This document shows positions 33,928 through 43,240 of a stretch of DNA of 64,000 bases, piece by piece. The notes under the pieces were generated by a model. That model made no database searches. It worked only from the letters and a program-made list of their open reading frames with translations, and had not been told where the DNA came from. The translations under genes and the position numbers were made by a program. Source of the DNA: Candidatus Poribacteria bacterium (lineage in GTDB: Bacteria; Poribacteria; WGA-4E; PCPOR2b). The DNA lies in contig JAJECO010000081.1 in NCBI GenBank assembly GCA_022822005.1, forward strand, positions 1 through 64,000, written 5' to 3'. How positions within the stretch are numbered: the stretch's first letter is position 1; each line of letters opens with the position of its first letter.

Positions 33928-34896
33928 TCACCCATGCTTCAGGGTATCCTCTAACCCCATAAGTGTGGCGTACATTATCCGCACTCGTTGCATGGAGATT
34001 GAGCGTTCCTGTGCCTCTTCGAGTATAGGACCGACACACGCCTGAAATTCTGTGGGTATGCCTTTCTGTATATCTTGGAGGGCGGAATGCGTTGATTGGC
34101 TGCCAGCCAAGGGCGATGTCAAAACCTTTTCGATCGCTTCTTCTGCGGTACCTTCACACCATGTTTTGACATGGTAAGGTCCGAGATCTATCAGAGGAAT
34201 TTCTTTCGCTGCAGCCAGCGCCTGAAGTTCTCTGACCATACCAGTATACTCTGTGACCAACTGTCTGTTGGACATAACACCGGCATTGTTCCGTCTAGAG
34301 AGGGTAGCAAGCAGCCCGATGGGGATCCAACCCACCATCTTCGACCACGTGGCGGACAGAATAGCGTCAGAGGCTTGGGTGATAAGCCCTGCCCGTTCAA
34401 AAAGATTCACAATCTCGTCAACACGTCCTGATGCGCCCCCATCCAATTCCCCAAATTGCGTGCCTCCGTCGTATGTCCAGTTCACAACCCCCGGCGTTGG
34501 ACGCTCTCCCGCAACGACAGCAAGACCACCAATCACCTTCTCCCCTCCAAAGACATCGACCAATAGCTCGTCTTTCACTACGCCGTTCTGCAAAGAAGTT
34601 GCAAAATCCCGGACCTCTATATGCTCCGTGATCGCGAGTGCCGCTTGTGTGTCTTGGGCTTTCACAGTGTAGATCAGAATATCGCATTCTCGGATGTCTT
34701 TGGGGTCATCAGTTGCATCAATCTGGACGGTAAACTCCTGAAGTCCAGTCAGATGGAGAGCATGTTGCCTCTGGATTGCATCAATATGCGCCCCCGGACG
34801 CCCCACGATGGTTACATCGCACTCCCCTTTTCGAGCCAAGAGGGCGGCAATGGTGCCACCAAGTCCGCCCGGTCCAACAATCACTACCTTTTTCAT
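33928..34896 (-). CDS. Ketopantoate reductase-like protein (PanE/ApbA family)
   Basis: 322 aa. NADPH-dependent reductase; PanE reduces 2-dehydropantoate for pantothenate synthesis, but this family has many members of other role. Seen: GPGGLGGTIAALLA dinucleotide motif (8-21), DILIYTVKAQDT, LQNGV (about 112), KMVGWIPIGLLATL with the catalytic-type Lys, and the C-terminal helical domain with HSALQDIQKG. The start ATG has GGAGG upstream. It lies 18 bp after the nucleosidase-like gene on the same strand, so the two are probably cotranscribed. Confidence 0.82.
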   Translation of the reverse strand: MKKVVIVGPGGLGGTIAALLARKGECDVTIVGRPGAHIDAIQRQHALHLTGLQEFTVQIDATDDPKDIRECDILIYTVKAQDTQAALAITEHIEVRDFATSLQNGVVKDELLVDVFGGEKVIGGLAVVAGERPTPGVVNWTYDGGTQFGELDGGASGRVDEIVNLFERAGLITQASDAILSATWSKMVGWIPIGLLATLSRRNNAGVMSNRQLVTEYTGMVRELQALAAAKEIPLIDLGPYHVKTWCEGTAEEAIEKVLTSPLAGSQSTHSALQDIQKGIPTEFQACVGPILEEAQERSISMQRVRIMYATLMGLEDTLKHG

Positions 34897-34914
34897 AGTT
34901 TCCTCCGGTCCTTT

Positions 34915-35601
34915 CTACTCTGTGTTTGTGTGATCTATCCAAGATGTGATGAGCGTCGCGAGATTATTCATCGCAAGTTCCAAATTCTCGGCGAAATCGG
35001 CTGCGGCGGTGTGATTTGCTGTATCGGTTACACCTCGGATTTCAACAAACGGAACGCCGCTGAACGCACACGCCCTTGCGCCGCCAGCTCCCTCCCATGC
35101 TACAGCCAGTGCCCCCGTGGATTCATGCAGTTCCTTTCCTCTTTCAGTCTCTACCACATCTTCATCCCCGCTCGCTATAGGACCAAAATGGACCCTGAAC
35201 GAGTGGAGTGACTCTGATACAGATCTGAGATCTGCTATTGTAGTCCCCGCGCCGTCGAATTTCGGTAGGGGGCGTGTATTAAACTTGTTATTATAATCGT
35301 GTTCTACGGTTGTGGTTGCGACGACAACATCTCCAACACATACCCCGTCTGTCAACGCGCCAGCCGCCCCGGCACAAATAATCACATCCCAGTCGCTACA
35401 GGTGTCTAACAAGTGCTGCGTTTGGAGGGCAAACTGAGCTTTTCCTAACCCACCCGGTGCAAGGGTCACGCGCAAATCAGAAAGCTGCACAACTGAAAGC
35501 TTACCTGTCGTAGAACTTTTGGCGCGGAAGCCTCGCTTGGCGAAGGCCTGTAAGAGTAGATCTAACTCTTCTTTCATTGGGGCAATGATCAGTCTTTTCA
35601 T
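34915..35601 (-). CDS. MTA/SAH nucleosidase-like phosphorylase-superfamily protein
   Basis: 228 aa, the normal size for 5'-methylthioadenosine/S-adenosylhomocysteine nucleosidases and futalosine hydrolases. Seen: N-terminal IIAPMKEEL, the GGLGKAQFA segment, CAGAAGALTDGVCVGDVV (about 77-94), AWEGAGGARAC, where MTA nucleosidases have a methionine before the Glu, and the catalytic-type Asp in RGVTDTANH (about 198-206). Cleaves a purine nucleoside-type glycosidic bond by inference. First gene of a two-gene minus-strand unit; the divergent plus-strand gene starts 200 bp away. Confidence 0.8.
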   Translation of the reverse strand: MKRLIIAPMKEELDLLLQAFAKRGFRAKSSTTGKLSVVQLSDLRVTLAPGGLGKAQFALQTQHLLDTCSDWDVIICAGAAGALTDGVCVGDVVVATTTVEHDYNNKFNTRPLPKFDGAGTTIADLRSVSESLHSFRVHFGPIASGDEDVVETERGKELHESTGALAVAWEGAGGARACAFSGVPFVEIRGVTDTANHTAAADFAENLELAMNNLATLITSWIDHTNTE

Positions 35602-35737
35602 ACAGGATATTATAGCATCAGAGGAGAGAACGTAGAATTAAAAAGATTGCTCGCCCAACTTTTCCACGTTTTTGCCATGTCACCGGATTCAACGAGAGAT
35701 CTGAGGGTCGAGAAAATTGCAACTGTGGATTTAGCAG

Positions 35738-35766
35738 TTGTTGAAAATGTCCAAAATTGGTATAAT
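35738..35766 (+). promoter_or_regulatory. Sigma70-type promoter candidate before the M14-like gene
   Basis: TTGTTG at 35738 and a consensus TATAAT at 35761, separated by 17 bp. A start site near 35773 would leave a leader of about 28 nt before ATG 35801. It lies in a 199-bp divergent spacer. Confidence 0.55.
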
Positions 35767-35800
35767 ACCGTCATATATTCACTGACCACGGAGCGGATCA

Positions 35801-36787
35801 ATGGTTGATAATCGTAAAGCGCAGAACGTTACAAGCGATTGGTGGCTTGGGATGCCCCGTACCGTCGAGCCGAAGATCTTGGAATGGCTGGAAAAATATC
35901 CGGACCGATTGGAAGCACGTCACACCACACAGTACACCGGTCATAAGATCTACGCACTGACTGTAACCAACGGAGCAGTTCCGGGTTGCGAAAAGAAAAA
36001 GCTGTTGACTACTGTTTCCCACGGGCATGAGCCAGCGGGCACTGCAGCAATCATGAACTTCATTAATCAGTTGCTCACAGGCAAACACCTCAACGGGAAT
36101 AAGACAGATCTACCCGTGGGTACGCTCCTTGATGAAACGCTGCTGACCTTCATCCCGATTGCGAATCCCGATGGACGTTCCCGCGCACCCGTTGATTGCT
36201 GGGACGGTTCCATCTACAACGCTAAGGAGTTTTTCGACTACATGAAAGGCTGGCGCGCAGATGGCAGCCGATTCGATTGGCCCGAACCCCGCGTGTGGAA
36301 GCAGAGCGAGGAAAATGTTGAGCGTGTTGGAATCACTTATGCACAGATCGATGAAGATACCTACGCCGAAAATTTCTGGGCACCGGAGGGGACGCATTAT
36401 AACGCATTGATGGAACAACTTGGAGAAACCTATTACTACGATGCACTTTTAGACCTACACCAGACCTACGAGCAGGAAGAACACTACGATACCTTTGTAC
36501 AATACGCGGACGCTGAATGGATGCCGAAAGCACAGCAAGAGTATGGGCTTGCTTGGGGCGAAGCGATGCAGGCTGTCTTTGAAGATATCGGCGCCCACTT
36601 CAGCGGGGTTCATACCGGCGGTGATGAACGCTGGATTATCCACCAATTTTCTGTCAAATATGGAACCCCCAATCTGCTCTTTGAAGTTCAAAACAACCAT
36701 CCCAATACACCGATGGACGAGCAACTCCTTTACGCCGAAACTATCATCCGTGGCAGCGTTGAATGGTTGCTGCACGGCACAAACTGA
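35801..36787 (+). CDS. M14-family zinc carboxypeptidase-like protein
   Basis: 328 aa. The zinc-binding pair HxxE is seen in SHGHEPAG (about residues 68-75), followed by IPIANPDGRSR (about 120-130), a typical M14 substrate-binding NPDG/R element. A further His that can bind zinc lies in DLHQTYEQE (about 217), and a glutamate in LLFEVQNN may be catalytic. No signal peptide is seen, so it is probably cytoplasmic, acting on peptides or acylated amino acids. RBS GGAG at 35790. Followed by the enolase-superfamily gene after 28 bp, likely one operon. Confidence 0.82.
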   Translation: MVDNRKAQNVTSDWWLGMPRTVEPKILEWLEKYPDRLEARHTTQYTGHKIYALTVTNGAVPGCEKKKLLTTVSHGHEPAGTAAIMNFINQLLTGKHLNGNKTDLPVGTLLDETLLTFIPIANPDGRSRAPVDCWDGSIYNAKEFFDYMKGWRADGSRFDWPEPRVWKQSEENVERVGITYAQIDEDTYAENFWAPEGTHYNALMEQLGETYYYDALLDLHQTYEQEEHYDTFVQYADAEWMPKAQQEYGLAWGEAMQAVFEDIGAHFSGVHTGGDERWIIHQFSVKYGTPNLLFEVQNNHPNTPMDEQLLYAETIIRGSVEWLLHGTN

Positions 36788-36815
36788 ATCATAACTAACC
36801 CACAGGAGCGTTCCT

Positions 36816-38045
36816 ATGAAAATTACGCATGTCGAAACAATGACCTTGGACATTCCCTTTTACGCTGACCATGTCACCCGCGCTATGCAGCGGGCTCAGA
36901 CCCACAACGAGCGCGTCCAGTTGTGTCGCATCGAGACTGATAACGGTCTCGTCGGGTATGGTGATAACAGTGTTCATAATCCGGACAGCTTGATAGGTCA
37001 GAATCCTTTCGTCATCATGAACGATGACTCCATCGGTTTTGGTGCACAATTGGCTGCACTGGATATAGCGGGAAAAGCCGCCGGTGCCCCGGTACACGCA
37101 CTGTTGGGCGACAAAGTGCGAGATCGTTGCCCCATCTCTTGGTGGGATATTGACATGCCGCCAGAGGATTGGGTCGCGGAAGCAAAGGAATCTCTCAAAC
37201 GCGGCTACACCACCTTCAAGATGAAAGCCCGTCCGTGGCGCGACATCATCGAACAGATAGAGACGGTTGAAAAGGTTGTGCCGCTTGATTATAAGTTCGA
37301 CATAGACTTCAACGGCTTCCTGCTGACTCAGGCGAAAGCCGAAATCATCCTCCAGCAGCTTGACCCGCATCCCAATGTGGGGATGTACGAGAGCCCTTTC
37401 TATCTCCAGGAAGACCTGACAGGCGCCCGCATCCTCCGGGAACGTGTGTGCAAACCTATTGTTGAACACTTCCGCGAAGAGGTACTCCATGCCCATTGCA
37501 GCGACGGCTTCGTAATCGGCGGCGGTGCCACGGTAACTCGGTACCATGCCACGCTCGCTGCCGCTTTCAACAAGCCTTTCTGGCTACAATTGGTCGGCAC
37601 CGGTATCACTACCGCCTTCGCCGTACATCTCGGTTCGGTCCTCTCACACGCCCAACTGCCCTATATCACCTGCTTCGAGCTGTGGGAACACAATCTACTT
37701 AAAGGAGGACTTGAGGTGGTAGATGGGTTCATCGACGTGCCGGACGCGCCGGGACTGGGTGTTGAGGTTGATGAGAAAGCGATTAAGAAGTATCAGGTAG
37801 AGCCTACCACGCCAACTCCGACAGATTTATATCGACAGAAGAAGCGTATTCTCCGCATCAGTTGGCCCGGCGTTGGAAGGAAACAGCGAGTGTGGGAGTT
37901 CACCGAGGAGGGCAATTATCAACAGGCTTTCTACCAGGGTAACATCCCCGGCTTCGAGCGTGGCGTGAACTTGGAGGTCATTGAGGATGATAATAGCTCC
38001 GGTTTTCGGAAACAGCATGAGAAACTGGTTGCCCGTGGTCTATGA
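36816..38045 (+). CDS. Enolase-superfamily enzyme (mandelate racemase/muconate lactonizing type)
   Basis: 409 aa. Capping domain at the N-terminus (ITHVETMTLDIPF), then a TIM barrel. The basic motif is seen as FKMKARP (about residue 135). Metal ligands: the Asp in DIDFN (about 168), the Glu in YESPF (about 190), and probably the Glu in IVEHF (about 217). Later barrel strands: FVIGGGAT and FWLQLVGTGI. Such enzymes abstract a proton next to a carboxylate, usually dehydrating or racemising sugar acids or amino-acid derivatives. RBS AGGAG at 36804. It lies 28 bp after the M14-like gene and 64 bp before the molybdenum hydroxylase gene. Confidence 0.87.
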   Translation: MKITHVETMTLDIPFYADHVTRAMQRAQTHNERVQLCRIETDNGLVGYGDNSVHNPDSLIGQNPFVIMNDDSIGFGAQLAALDIAGKAAGAPVHALLGDKVRDRCPISWWDIDMPPEDWVAEAKESLKRGYTTFKMKARPWRDIIEQIETVEKVVPLDYKFDIDFNGFLLTQAKAEIILQQLDPHPNVGMYESPFYLQEDLTGARILRERVCKPIVEHFREEVLHAHCSDGFVIGGGATVTRYHATLAAAFNKPFWLQLVGTGITTAFAVHLGSVLSHAQLPYITCFELWEHNLLKGGLEVVDGFIDVPDAPGLGVEVDEKAIKKYQVEPTTPTPTDLYRQKKRILRISWPGVGRKQRVWEFTEEGNYQQAFYQGNIPGFERGVNLEVIEDDNSSGFRKQHEKLVARGL

Positions 38046-38109
38046 TCGCCCAATCCTAAAGTATCAGATGCAACGATAGATCAATGAGCCAAAAGAAAGG
38101 AGTGTTGTC

Positions 38110-40422
38110 ATGTCAGAATATACAGTTCTTGGCAAAAGACTACCCAGAGTCGATGCCCTTGAAAAAGTGACAGGTGTAGCCCAATATGGGGCCGATGTTC
38201 ATCTGCCCGGTATGCTGCACGGGAAGTTCGTTCGCAGCAAACACGCGCACGCAAAGATTGTTAGTATTGATACCAGTGAAGCAGAGAAGCTGCCTGGCGT
38301 AAGAGCAATTATCACCCAAGACGATGTCGAAAGCGGACGACGGGTGTTTGCTTCTGACAAGGTCCTGTATCTTGGCGAGCCAATTGCAGCTGTTGCAGCA
38401 ACAGATCCGGATATTGCAGAGGAAGCTGCGGACCTAATCCAAGTCAACTACGAACCGCTCCCTGTTGTTCAAGACGTAACTGAGGCTATCGAGCCAGATG
38501 CACCTCGTTTGCACAACGATGATACGAAAGATAGTCCCGCCCGCCGGGCGATTAGAGCGGACTTGAGAAAGCTTGAACGGGATGACTCGCAAGACCACAG
38601 CGCAGAAATTGCCAAGCTAAATGCACAGTTGGAAGAGCTTAGGGACGAGGTCTACTATAACATTTCCGCCGAGACCCATACAGCGGTTGGCGATGTAGAG
38701 CAAGGCTTCGCTGAATCGGCCCTTGTTGTAGAAAATACCTATGTCATTCCACGAGTGCATCAAACCTACATGGAGCCACACGTTTCGGTCGCCGATGTTG
38801 ATTCCACCGGCAAAGTCACGGTGTGGGCAAGCACACAAGGTCCCTTCGCCATCCGATCTGGCATCGCGGGAACGCTTGGGGTTCCGCTCAATCAGATTAA
38901 CGTCATTCCAACGATAATGGGTGGTGGGTTTGGCGGACGTTTTGGCGTCGCGCTGACGCATGTTCCTGCTGTGCTGCTTTCCCAAAAGACTGGCCGTCCA
39001 GTGAAGATCCAGATGAGTCGTGAAGAGGAGTTCACCGATGGTCGTCCCGCGCCGGGATGTGTGATTAAGTTGAAGACCGGCGTAAAAAGCGACGGTACAA
39101 TCCATGCCCGTCAAGCACTTGCTTTTTGGGATTCGGGTTCTGTTTCGGGTGCTTCGATTGGTAGTACGCTTCGTGTTCGGGGTGTCTATAAAATCCCGCA
39201 CCTAAAGGTCGATGCGTATGGCGTCTATACAAACAAGTCAGGTACAGCCGCCTATCGTGCACCGGGTACGCCCCAAGCCGCGTTCGCCGGTGAATCTCAA
39301 CTGGATGACATTGCGCGCAAACTTGGCATGGATCCGGTTGAATTTCGCATGAAAAATATGCGTGAAGAAGGCGATCCTATCCCTGGCGGCGGTCAACGCG
39401 GTGGAGCCAGCGAGCCCAAGGTCGGTTATAAGGAGACCCTGCAAGCCGTTGCCGATGCCGTTGACTGGAATAACCGAACTACAGGACCCAATCAAGGGTG
39501 GGGTGTAGCAATCGGTGATTGGACAAACGGTTGTGGGCCCGGCGGGATGTTCGTTTCTATTCACGAAGATGGAAGCGCGCGCATCTTCCACGGTTCAATG
39601 GATATCAGCGGCACTGATACCGCGATCACCCAGATCGTTGCTGAGGTGTTGACCCTTCCTTACGACGAGGTTGCAATTACCCGCGGCGATACCGATTCGG
39701 CGCCTTACGCAACAGGCTCTGGTGGTAGCGTTGTTACCTTCACGATGGGAAATACCGCCAAAATCGCAGCTGAGGATACCCGGAAACGTATCCTTGAACT
39801 TGCTGCTGAACGGTTGAATACGGAGATTGATAATCTCAAGTTAGATGGGGGACAGGTGACGACAGTTGACGGTGATCCGCCGAAGTCGATTGGATTTGGT
39901 GAGTTGGCTGCCTACAGTCTCTCAACGACGGGTGGTCCCATCGTTGGTAAAGGTTCATTTGCACGGCAACCGACGACACCTGCCCTCGCCGCACAGATTG
40001 CTAAAGTCGAAGTCGATACGGAGACTGGCAGGATCAAGGTGCTGAAAATGGCAGCCTCACAGGACGTCGGTTTTGCTATTAACCCGATGTCGGTTGAGGG
40101 TCAAATCGAGGGTGGCACAGTACAAGGCTACGCTTGGGCGACCATGGAGGAGATGCAATATGACGAGAACGGCAGCGTAAATCCGGGTTTCGTCGATTAC
40201 CGTGTGCCAACTACAGCAGATTTGCCCACCGTGGAATCGATTATCGTTGAAGTGGCAGCGCCCCAAGGACCGTTCGGTGCGAAGGGTGTCGGTGAGCCGC
40301 CAATCACGCCTACCTTGGCAACGATGGCGAACGCCGTTGCTGATGCAGTTGGTGTACGGATTACGGAACTCCCGATGACACCAGAGCGCGTTGTTGATGC
40401 GATTAGCGGCAACGGTAAGTGA
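38110..40422 (+). CDS. Molybdenum hydroxylase large subunit (xanthine dehydrogenase/CoxL family)
   Basis: 770 aa with the aldehyde-oxidase/xanthine-dehydrogenase layout: the first a/b hammerhead domain (GKRLPRVDALEKVTGVAQYGAD), then the molybdopterin-binding domain with GGGFGGRFG (about 275-283), AYRAPGTPQA (about 380), GSGGSVVTF and the C-terminal EPPITPTLATMANA containing a Glu that can be catalytic. The usual FeS (small) and FAD (medium) partner genes are not adjacent. A charged, Asp/Glu/Lys-rich segment at about 135-175 is inserted between domains and is not typical. It should hydroxylate a carbon or oxidise an aldehyde; the substrate is unknown. RBS AAAGGAG at 38096. Confidence 0.85.
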   Translation: MSEYTVLGKRLPRVDALEKVTGVAQYGADVHLPGMLHGKFVRSKHAHAKIVSIDTSEAEKLPGVRAIITQDDVESGRRVFASDKVLYLGEPIAAVAATDPDIAEEAADLIQVNYEPLPVVQDVTEAIEPDAPRLHNDDTKDSPARRAIRADLRKLERDDSQDHSAEIAKLNAQLEELRDEVYYNISAETHTAVGDVEQGFAESALVVENTYVIPRVHQTYMEPHVSVADVDSTGKVTVWASTQGPFAIRSGIAGTLGVPLNQINVIPTIMGGGFGGRFGVALTHVPAVLLSQKTGRPVKIQMSREEEFTDGRPAPGCVIKLKTGVKSDGTIHARQALAFWDSGSVSGASIGSTLRVRGVYKIPHLKVDAYGVYTNKSGTAAYRAPGTPQAAFAGESQLDDIARKLGMDPVEFRMKNMREEGDPIPGGGQRGGASEPKVGYKETLQAVADAVDWNNRTTGPNQGWGVAIGDWTNGCGPGGMFVSIHEDGSARIFHGSMDISGTDTAITQIVAEVLTLPYDEVAITRGDTDSAPYATGSGGSVVTFTMGNTAKIAAEDTRKRILELAAERLNTEIDNLKLDGGQVTTVDGDPPKSIGFGELAAYSLSTTGGPIVGKGSFARQPTTPALAAQIAKVEVDTETGRIKVLKMAASQDVGFAINPMSVEGQIEGGTVQGYAWATMEEMQYDENGSVNPGFVDYRVPTTADLPTVESIIVEVAAPQGPFGAKGVGEPPITPTLATMANAVADAVGVRITELPMTPERVVDAISGNGK

Positions 40423-40450
40423 ACCGATATGCTGTAACTGCACATAGCAC

Positions 40451-40682
40451 GTAGGTTGGGTTGAACGGAACCGATGAAAAGTACAAAGCCTTACCCTTGG
40501 ATTTCGAGTTCGATTTTGATTGAAATCTCACAAATTAAGTGAAACCCAACGCTTGATAATCAACGCATCAATTGGATTGAGTTGGGTTTCACTGTATCTA
40601 TGTATTAAGAGGGCATTGTTGAAAGTCAGTACCTCTATTGTCCTTGATAGGGATTCGCTTTTAACCGTTCAACCCAACCTAC
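40451..40682. repeat. MITE-like element with 18-bp perfect terminal inverted repeats
   Basis: GTAGGTTGGGTTGAACGG at 40451-40468 is exactly inverted at 40665-40682, bounding 232 bp. Nested inside, 40538-40550 (AGTGAAACCCAAC) is inverted at 40581-40593. No protein longer than about 60 residues can be read. The element lies between the molybdenum hydroxylase gene and egtB and ends 29 bp before the egtB start. Confidence 0.8.
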
Positions 40683-40710
40683 ACCACTATCTTGATAAGC
40701 TGAGAAAACT

Positions 40711-42006
40711 ATGACTGCTAACGAACTTGCTGAATGGGTGATTGACGCCCGTCAGCGTACCTTCGATATTGTTGCAGATCTCACCGACGAACAGATAATG
40801 AGTCCATACCTCGCGATCGTCAACCCACTGCTGTGGGAAATCGGTCATGTGGCATGGTTCCAAGAAAAATGGGTGCTGCGAGATACATGCAAACAGAAAC
40901 CCATTCGTGATGATGCGGACGCCCTTTGGGATTCAATCGCAATCCCTCACGAAACACGGTGGGACCTACCTTTGCCTACTCGTGAAGGAACATTAGGGTA
41001 TATGCGAGACGTGCGAGATCAGATTGTAGATAGACTTCAACGCGGAGAAGTGAGCGATGAATTGGCATATTTTGTGCGCTATACTACCTATCACGAAGAT
41101 ATGCACAATGAAGCGTTTACCTACACACGGCAGACTCTTGAATACACCCCACCCCGCTTTTCTGCTGTTCCTGAACGTCATCCTGATATCGGTGGCGGTC
41201 CCTTGCCGGGCGATGTCGAAATTCCCGGCGGCACGTTGATGCTGGGTGCTTCGTCCGATGAACCTTTTATATTTGACAATGAGAAGTGGGCGCACCCTAT
41301 CGAAATCCAACCGTTCGCCATCGCGCGTGCTCCGGTAACTCAATCTGAGTTTGCCGCGTTCACTGACGATAACGGATACCTACGGAAAGAGTTATGGACT
41401 GAAGAAGGATGGGAATGGAGAAAGTCCGTAGATGCAACGCACCCCGTTTACTGGGGTACCTCAAATAACGGTTGGCTGCGTAGACATTTTGATAAATGGG
41501 TCTCACTCGAACCACACCTTCCGATTATCCATGTCAGTTACTACGAAGCGGACGCCTACTGTCGGTGGGCGGGACGTAGACTTCCAACGGAAGCGGAATG
41601 GGAAACCGCCGCTGCGGTCGAACCAAATCCAACGGGAAAGGGACTCTCTTCGCAGAAACGGCGCTTCCCTTGGGGAGATGGGCCCCCAACGCCGGAACAT
41701 GCCAATCTTGACTGGAATGCAATGGGTTGCATTGACGTGGGAGCGTGTCCAAAAAGCGACAGTGCCTACGGCTGCCGGCAGATGATCGGTAATGTCTGGG
41801 AGTGGACCAGTACCCCCTTCCGCCCCTATCCCGGCTTTGAGATTGACCCTTACGAGGAGTATTCCGAGCCGTGGTTTGAAACTCGCAACGTACTTCGTGG
41901 CGGTTGCTGGACAACCCGTTCGCGCCTCATCCGTAATACATGGCGCAACTTCTATACTCCAGATCGGCGGGATGTCTTAGCAGGATTTCGGACCTGTGCA
42001 ATTTGA
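40711..42006 (+). CDS. egtB: Hercynine oxygenase, ergothioneine synthesis
   Basis: 431 aa. Non-heme iron sulfoxide synthase that links hercynine to cysteine or gamma-glutamyl-cysteine. N-terminal DinB-like domain with the iron-binding His pattern: His in EIGHVAWFQEKW (about 48) and HEDMHNE (about 125-131). C-terminal FGE-sulfatase domain (about 165-431) with MLGASSDEPF, CRWAGRRLPTEAEWE, GNVWEWTSTPF and VLRGGCW, as expected for EgtB. The start ATG at 40711 has only a weak RBS. egtD lies 225 bp downstream and a transporter follows, which supports the assignment. No egtA, egtC or egtE is in the window. Confidence 0.9.
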   Translation: MTANELAEWVIDARQRTFDIVADLTDEQIMSPYLAIVNPLLWEIGHVAWFQEKWVLRDTCKQKPIRDDADALWDSIAIPHETRWDLPLPTREGTLGYMRDVRDQIVDRLQRGEVSDELAYFVRYTTYHEDMHNEAFTYTRQTLEYTPPRFSAVPERHPDIGGGPLPGDVEIPGGTLMLGASSDEPFIFDNEKWAHPIEIQPFAIARAPVTQSEFAAFTDDNGYLRKELWTEEGWEWRKSVDATHPVYWGTSNNGWLRRHFDKWVSLEPHLPIIHVSYYEADAYCRWAGRRLPTEAEWETAAAVEPNPTGKGLSSQKRRFPWGDGPPTPEHANLDWNAMGCIDVGACPKSDSAYGCRQMIGNVWEWTSTPFRPYPGFEIDPYEEYSEPWFETRNVLRGGCWTTRSRLIRNTWRNFYTPDRRDVLAGFRTCAI

Positions 42007-42099
42007 TCGGTTCATGATGGTTCTTGTCTGAATCGTGGATTAAACAGATGACACGGATAACATTGAACCTTTGGGGAAGTCTGTCTCATTCGATAAACA

Positions 42100-42172
42100 C
42101 GCAATGAATTGCGCTACTACGAGCAGGGGTATTTATAGGAATCGACCTGTCGATTTTGGAAAATCGACCTAC
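42100..42172. repeat. Two different REP-like palindromes with CTAC foot
   Basis: CGCAAT-GA-ATTGCG at 42100-42113 followed by CTACTAC, and a perfect 9-bp stem (42149-42157 with 42160-42168, loop GG) followed by CTAC (42169-42172). Both lie between egtB and egtD; the rest of that 225-bp spacer shows nothing else. Confidence 0.75.
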
Positions 42173-42231
42173 GGGAAGCCGACATTCATGTATGGCTCAG
42201 TATTCATTACCTCTATCCTTTTGGAAAATTG

Positions 42232-43236
42232 ATGACAAAACAAGCGATACCGAACGGTGTCAGCCTGATTCAGGCACCCAAGCACAATCGACAGCAATCG
42301 CTGAAGGATGCGGTTGCAGAAGGATTCAAACGAACCCCCAAAAGTACCCCCGCTCTCTTCTTCTACGATACCGCCGGTTCACAACTCTTTGAGCAGATTT
42401 GCAAGCTTCCCGAATACTATCCAACGCGAACTGAGCATAAAATCTTAACGGACAAGGCATCGGACATCGTCTCAATAGCCACCGGCGAAGTGGAACTCGT
42501 GGAGCTTGGCAGTGGAAATTCCGCCAAAACACGAATTCTAATTGATGCAATCCTCGCCAATCAACCCCATCTCCACTACATACCGACCGACATTTCTACC
42601 GACTTTCTGCTCGAATCGTCCATTGCCCTCAAAAACGAATACGCGCCGCTGTCGGTCACGGCAATTGCAGCCGAGCACAACGATGCACTTCAGTTATTGC
42701 CTGAGGGCGGTAGCCAATCCCGTCTCTTCCTTTTTCTCGGCAGCAACATCGGTAATTCTGAGCCGGAAGAGGCAGTCAGTTTCATCGGACAAATTCGCCG
42801 CCGAATGCGCTCGGAGGACTGCCTGCTGATAGGTTTTGACTTGGTGAAAGACCGTCAGGTGCTTTTTGACGCTTATAACGATAAGGCGGGAATAACGGCG
42901 GAGTTCAACAAAAACCTGCTGGTTCGGATTAACCGCGAGTTGGGCGGAGACTTTGAGGTCAACCGATTCGACCATCACGCACCGTTTGTCGAGGCGCATT
43001 CCCGCATCGAAATGCGCCTGATTAGCCGGTGTGATCAGACTGTTTATCTGGAACGTCTTGGACAGAGCTTCGGTTTTGAAGACGGTGAGTATCTTCACAC
43101 GGAAAACAGTTACAAGTACACGCTTGCGGGCTTTGAGTCGCTCTGTGAGGCGGCAGGCATGAAGATGCAAAAATACTGGCTCGATGAACACGGGTGGTTC
43201 GCCGTGGGGCTGTTCCACAGAGCTAGTGGAGGATAG
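42232..43236 (+). CDS. egtD: L-histidine N-alpha-methyltransferase, ergothioneine synthesis
   Basis: 334 aa. Uses three SAM to convert histidine to hercynine, the first step of ergothioneine synthesis. Seen: ALFFYDTAGSQLFEQICKLPEYYPTRTE, typical of the EgtD/DUF2260 family, split here as YDTAGSQLFE (about 45-54) and YYPTRTE (about 63-69); the SAM site VELGSGNSAKT (about 86-96); FLGSNIGNSEP (about 165-175); and DLVKD (about 202). The start ATG at 42232 follows TTGGAAAATTG, a weak RBS. The stop is only 4 bp before the ABC ATPase start, so these are cotranscribed. Confidence 0.93.
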   Translation: MTKQAIPNGVSLIQAPKHNRQQSLKDAVAEGFKRTPKSTPALFFYDTAGSQLFEQICKLPEYYPTRTEHKILTDKASDIVSIATGEVELVELGSGNSAKTRILIDAILANQPHLHYIPTDISTDFLLESSIALKNEYAPLSVTAIAAEHNDALQLLPEGGSQSRLFLFLGSNIGNSEPEEAVSFIGQIRRRMRSEDCLLIGFDLVKDRQVLFDAYNDKAGITAEFNKNLLVRINRELGGDFEVNRFDHHAPFVEAHSRIEMRLISRCDQTVYLERLGQSFGFEDGEYLHTENSYKYTLAGFESLCEAAGMKMQKYWLDEHGWFAVGLFHRASGG

Positions 43237-43240
43237 GAGT

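Noticed and set aside
35610-35801. 63-codon minus-strand frame in the divergent spacer
   Set aside because: It spans the likely promoter of the plus-strand gene and has no RBS or motif.
36795-37547. 250-codon minus-strand frame opposite the enolase-superfamily gene
   Set aside because: Shadow of a well-supported gene; no RBS or motif.
40520-40714. 64-codon plus-strand frame before egtB
   Set aside because: It lies mostly within the inverted-repeat element 40451-40682, and its sequence follows the nested palindrome. No RBS, no family.
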